Notes under the pieces: generated by a model
Told to the model about the DNA's origin: nothing
Databases searched by the model: none
What the model saw: only the letters and a program-made list of their open reading frames with translations
Source of the DNA: a virus
Length of the DNA stretch: 47,834 nt
Strand: one strand, 5' to 3'
IMG/VR virus record: IMGVR_UViG_3300042446_001106
Location: 1 to 47,834 of that record
In this document: one piece after another, positions 46,709 through 47,834 of the stretch
Layout of the letters: each line of letters starts with the position of its first letter
Position numbering within the stretch: position 1 is the stretch's first letter
Translations under genes and position numbers: made by a program

Positions 46709-46800
46709 ACTTATTAGGTGTGGCTATGTTGTAATGGTAGCAACCTAGACTGTGACTCTGGTAGTTCGGGTTCAAATCCCGATAGTCACCCCTAATAAGT
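46709..46800 (+). repeat. 10-bp inverted repeat extending the tRNA-His acceptor stem
   Basis: ACTTATTAGG (46709-46718) and CCTAATAAGT (46791-46800) flank tRNA-His, separated from its acceptor stem by one T-C mismatch, so the precursor has an 18-position helix. Confidence 0.75.
46720..46790 (+). tRNA. tRNA-His (GTG)
   Basis: Acceptor GTGGCTA/TAGTCAC, discriminator C as in His, anticodon stem CTAGA/TCTGG, anticodon GTG at 46752-46754. No encoded CCA, and the base before position 1 is T, so the usual encoded G-1 is absent. Confidence 0.88.
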
Positions 46801-46804
46801 TTAT

Positions 46805-46880
46805 GCAACTTTAGCTGATGTGGTCATAGCGGCGGTCTGAAGAACCGTTGAACCAGGTTCGATCCCTGGAGGTTGCACCA
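46805..46880 (+). tRNA. tRNA-Phe (GAA)
   Basis: Acceptor GCAACTT/AGGTTGC, A, encoded CCA; anticodon stem GCGGT/ACCGT, anticodon GAA at 46839-46841; T arm CCAGG/CCTGG. Confidence 0.92.
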
Positions 46881-46889
46881 AGTTTTGTA

Positions 46890-46978
46890 AGTGTCAGCAA
46901 GAGAAAGACTCGCTAGAAGGCTTCTTCGAAGAGCCAACTAATGTTAAAGAAGGACGGGTTCGAGTCCCGTAAACGCTA
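46890..46978 (+). tRNA. tRNA-like sequence, possible Arg (TCG) or pseudogene
   Basis: Good T arm (ACGGG TTCGAGT CCCGT, 46954-46970) and anticodon arm (GGCTT CTTCGAA GAGCC, anticodon TCG at 46926-46928), but the acceptor stem has only five pairs (AGTGT/ACGCT), no CCA is encoded, and an 18-base variable region is wrong for Arg. Either decayed or specialised. Confidence 0.45.
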
Positions 46979-47087
46979 CGGAGCACCTTTGTCAAGTATC
47001 CCAAGTGACGTATCCTGACCCTGCCGGCTTTGTATCAAGGGAAAATGGTTGCGATGAGAGGGGCGCAACTACTTACAAATTCAACAT

Positions 47088-47162
47088 GCGTCTGTAGTAT
47101 AATGGATAATACTCTAGGCTACGAACTTAGTAATGGTGGTTCGATTCCATCCAGACGCACCA
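47088..47162 (+). tRNA. tRNA-Arg (ACG)
   Basis: Acceptor GCGTCTG/CAGACGC, A, encoded CCA; D arm GTAT/ATAC; anticodon ACG at 47121-47123; T arm GGTGG/CCATC. Confidence 0.93.
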
Positions 47163-47179
47163 GACAGACCCCGCCTTGT

Positions 47180-47268
47180 AGATTGTGCGTTATCAATCTG
47201 CATTTTAAAACACATTAAAGACGTATAACGCGATGCCCTTTGACGGCTAGGATAGTGTGTTTTAAAAT
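47180..47268 (+). ncRNA. Spacer element E3 (Arg-Thr) with predicted kissing loop
   Basis: Hairpin AGATTG/CAATCT (47180-47199) shows loop TGCGTTAT (47186-47193). A second, 13-bp perfect stem (47202-47214 with 47256-47268) has ATAACGCG (47225-47232) in its loop, complementary to the whole first loop (seven Watson-Crick pairs and one G-U). Confidence 0.72.
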
Positions 47269-47271
47269 TTC

Positions 47272-47345
47272 GCCCTTTTAGTATAATGGTATTACACCTG
47301 TTTTGTAATCAGGTTACGGCAGTTCGATTCTGTCATGGGGCACCA
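47272..47345 (+). tRNA. tRNA-Thr (TGT)
   Basis: Acceptor GCCCTTT/ATGGGGC (one mismatch), A, encoded CCA; anticodon TGT at 47304-47306, with a T-T mismatch closing the loop; T arm GGCAG/CTGTC. Confidence 0.88.
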
Positions 47346-47353
47346 AAAGTTTG

Positions 47354-47427
47354 CGCGGGTAGGGCGGCCACCACTCCAGTCTCATAAGCTCGGAGCATCG
47401 ATAGTTCGAATCTATCACCCGCATCCA
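47354..47427 (+). tRNA. tRNA-Met (CAT), possible initiator
   Basis: Acceptor CGCGGGT/ACCCGCA leaves a C1-A72 mismatch, the hallmark of bacterial initiator tRNA; discriminator T, encoded CCA; loop CTCATAA with CAT at 47423 minus 40, i.e. 47383-47385. The three G-C pairs of a true initiator anticodon stem are not present and the D arm is atypical. Confidence 0.75.
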
Positions 47428-47431
47428 ATAT

Positions 47432-47521
47432 GGAAGTATGGCTGAGCATGGCTTAAGGCAGCAGTCTTGAAAACTGAAGGCTCGAAAGGGTCCGTGGGTT
47501 CGAATCCTACTACTTCCGCCA
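47432..47521 (+). tRNA. tRNA-Ser (TGA)
   Basis: Acceptor GGAAGTA/TACTTCC, discriminator G, encoded CCA; anticodon TGA at 47468-47470; long variable arm (AGGCTCGAAAGGGTCC region) as expected for Ser. Confidence 0.93.
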
Positions 47522-47526
47522 ATTAT

Positions 47527-47602
47527 CTCTCTAAAGTGTTATCTGGTTGCATCCGCGGTTTGGGGCCGTGTGGTCCTGGTTCGAATCCAGGTAGGGAGAC
47601 CA
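47527..47602 (+). tRNA. tRNA-Pro (TGG)
   Basis: Acceptor CTCTCTA/TAGGGAG, A, encoded CCA; anticodon stem CGCGG/CCGTG, anticodon TGG at 47561-47563; T arm CCTGG/CCAGG. Confidence 0.92.
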
Positions 47603-47608
47603 AGTTAT

Positions 47609-47683
47609 AGTCGATTAGCTCAGAGGTAGAGCACCACGTTGACATCGTGACTGTCACTGGTTCAATCCCAGTATCGACTACCA
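47609..47683 (+). tRNA. tRNA-Val (GAC)
   Basis: Acceptor AGTCGAT/ATCGACT, A, encoded CCA; D arm GCTC/GAGC; anticodon GAC at 47641-47643; T arm CACTGG/CCCAGT region. Confidence 0.93.
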
Positions 47684-47688
47684 AGTTA

Positions 47689-47755
47689 AGGATAGCAACA
47701 GCAAATTCAAAAAATCTTTTCTGTAAAAAAAGCCAAAAAATGCTATCCTGTTTTA
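47689..47755 (+). ncRNA. Spacer element E5, second copy of E4
   Basis: AGGATAGC (47689-47696) pairs with GCTATCCT (47742-47749), then GTTTTAT. The loop begins AACAGCAAATTCAAAAAA as in E4. Stem bases differ from E4 on both strands while pairing is kept. Confidence 0.68.
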
Positions 47756-47758
47756 TTT

Positions 47759-47834
47759 GCCCCTGTAGCCCAATAGGTAGAGGTAGCAGACTTAAAATCT
47801 GTCGAGTGCGGGTTCGAATCTCGCCAGGGGTACC
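47759..47834 (+). tRNA. tRNA-Leu (TAA), last base of CCA outside the window
   Basis: Acceptor GCCCCTG/CAGGGGT (first pair G-U), A, CC at the window end; anticodon stem GCAGA/TCTGT, anticodon TAA at 47793-47795. The variable region is only about five bases, not the long arm normal for bacterial Leu. Confidence 0.87.

Noticed and set aside
45503-47218. Open frames of 60-110 codons across the tRNA array on both strands
   Set aside because: All overlap tRNA genes or folded spacers and show no ribosome sites.
45300-47834. CRISPR array, suggested by repeated hairpins
   Set aside because: The repeats are tRNA arms and unique spacer folds, not regularly spaced identical direct repeats.

Overview
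This window looks like part of a large, strictly lytic T4-superfamily myovirus (aerobic ribonucleotide reductase, T4-type late promoter boxes TATAAATA, PAAR spike tip, long tail fibres, phage bS21, a dense tRNA array). No terminase, portal or capsid gene is inside the window, so the T4-like assignment rests on accessory genes and promoters. The host is not identified. Outer-membrane lipoproteins, curli export parts and the tmRNA type point to a Gram-negative host; permuted tmRNA is known in alpha- and some beta-proteobacteria and in cyanobacteria, and the phage tag ends NDEQFAIAA.

Layout. 1-3700: nucleotide metabolism (partial nrdA, a class II aldolase placed between nrdA and nrdB, nrdB, glutaredoxin). 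3700-5800: small proteins, a tail fibre and a PAAR protein. 5800-9200: deoxynucleotidase-like HAD, Hc1-like DNA-binding protein, an IscU/A-type Fe-S pair, and a SleB-type lysin with a membrane protein behind it. 9500-12300: lipoproteins, a surface-antigen-like protein and a large membrane coiled-coil protein. 12300-14100: bS21, exonuclease, MazG-like protein. 14100-18150: stress and pigment genes: full-length DnaK, Hsp20, ClpS, heme oxygenase and a ferredoxin-dependent bilin reductase. 18150-20360: a probable packaged internal head protein and a DUF3307 membrane protein.

20420-28570 holds the most unusual system: an eight-gene, same-strand cluster encoding CsgF, the CsgG curli secretion channel, a curlin-repeat protein, a FecR-domain protein, a second curlin-repeat protein carrying a discoidin-like domain, two small proteins, and a CHASE2-adenylate cyclase. 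It reads as a phage-borne amyloid export and surface-signalling module.

28600-29400 (minus): three small genes, two membrane-anchored. 29435-29880: a circularly permuted, two-piece tmRNA gene with its own promoter and terminator. 30000-30900: a surface protein with a DUF4214-like end. 30940-41705 (minus): four adhesion genes, namely a 2254-residue fibre, two other fibres and a subtilisin-family protease. 41706-42367: structured non-coding DNA. 42368-44613: rubrerythrin with a separate rubredoxin, an Asp/Asn beta-hydroxylase-like protein and a nitroreductase.

44640-47834: three tandem sigma70-type promoters lead into two tiny genes and an array of 20 recognisable tRNAs plus one tRNA-like sequence. 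Several spacers are folded RNA elements, some of which pair from the CCA end of one tRNA to the first bases of the next. Early transcription appears to use host sigma70 promoters (TTGACA-17-TATAAT). In at least five of them the -10 box lies inside an inverted repeat.
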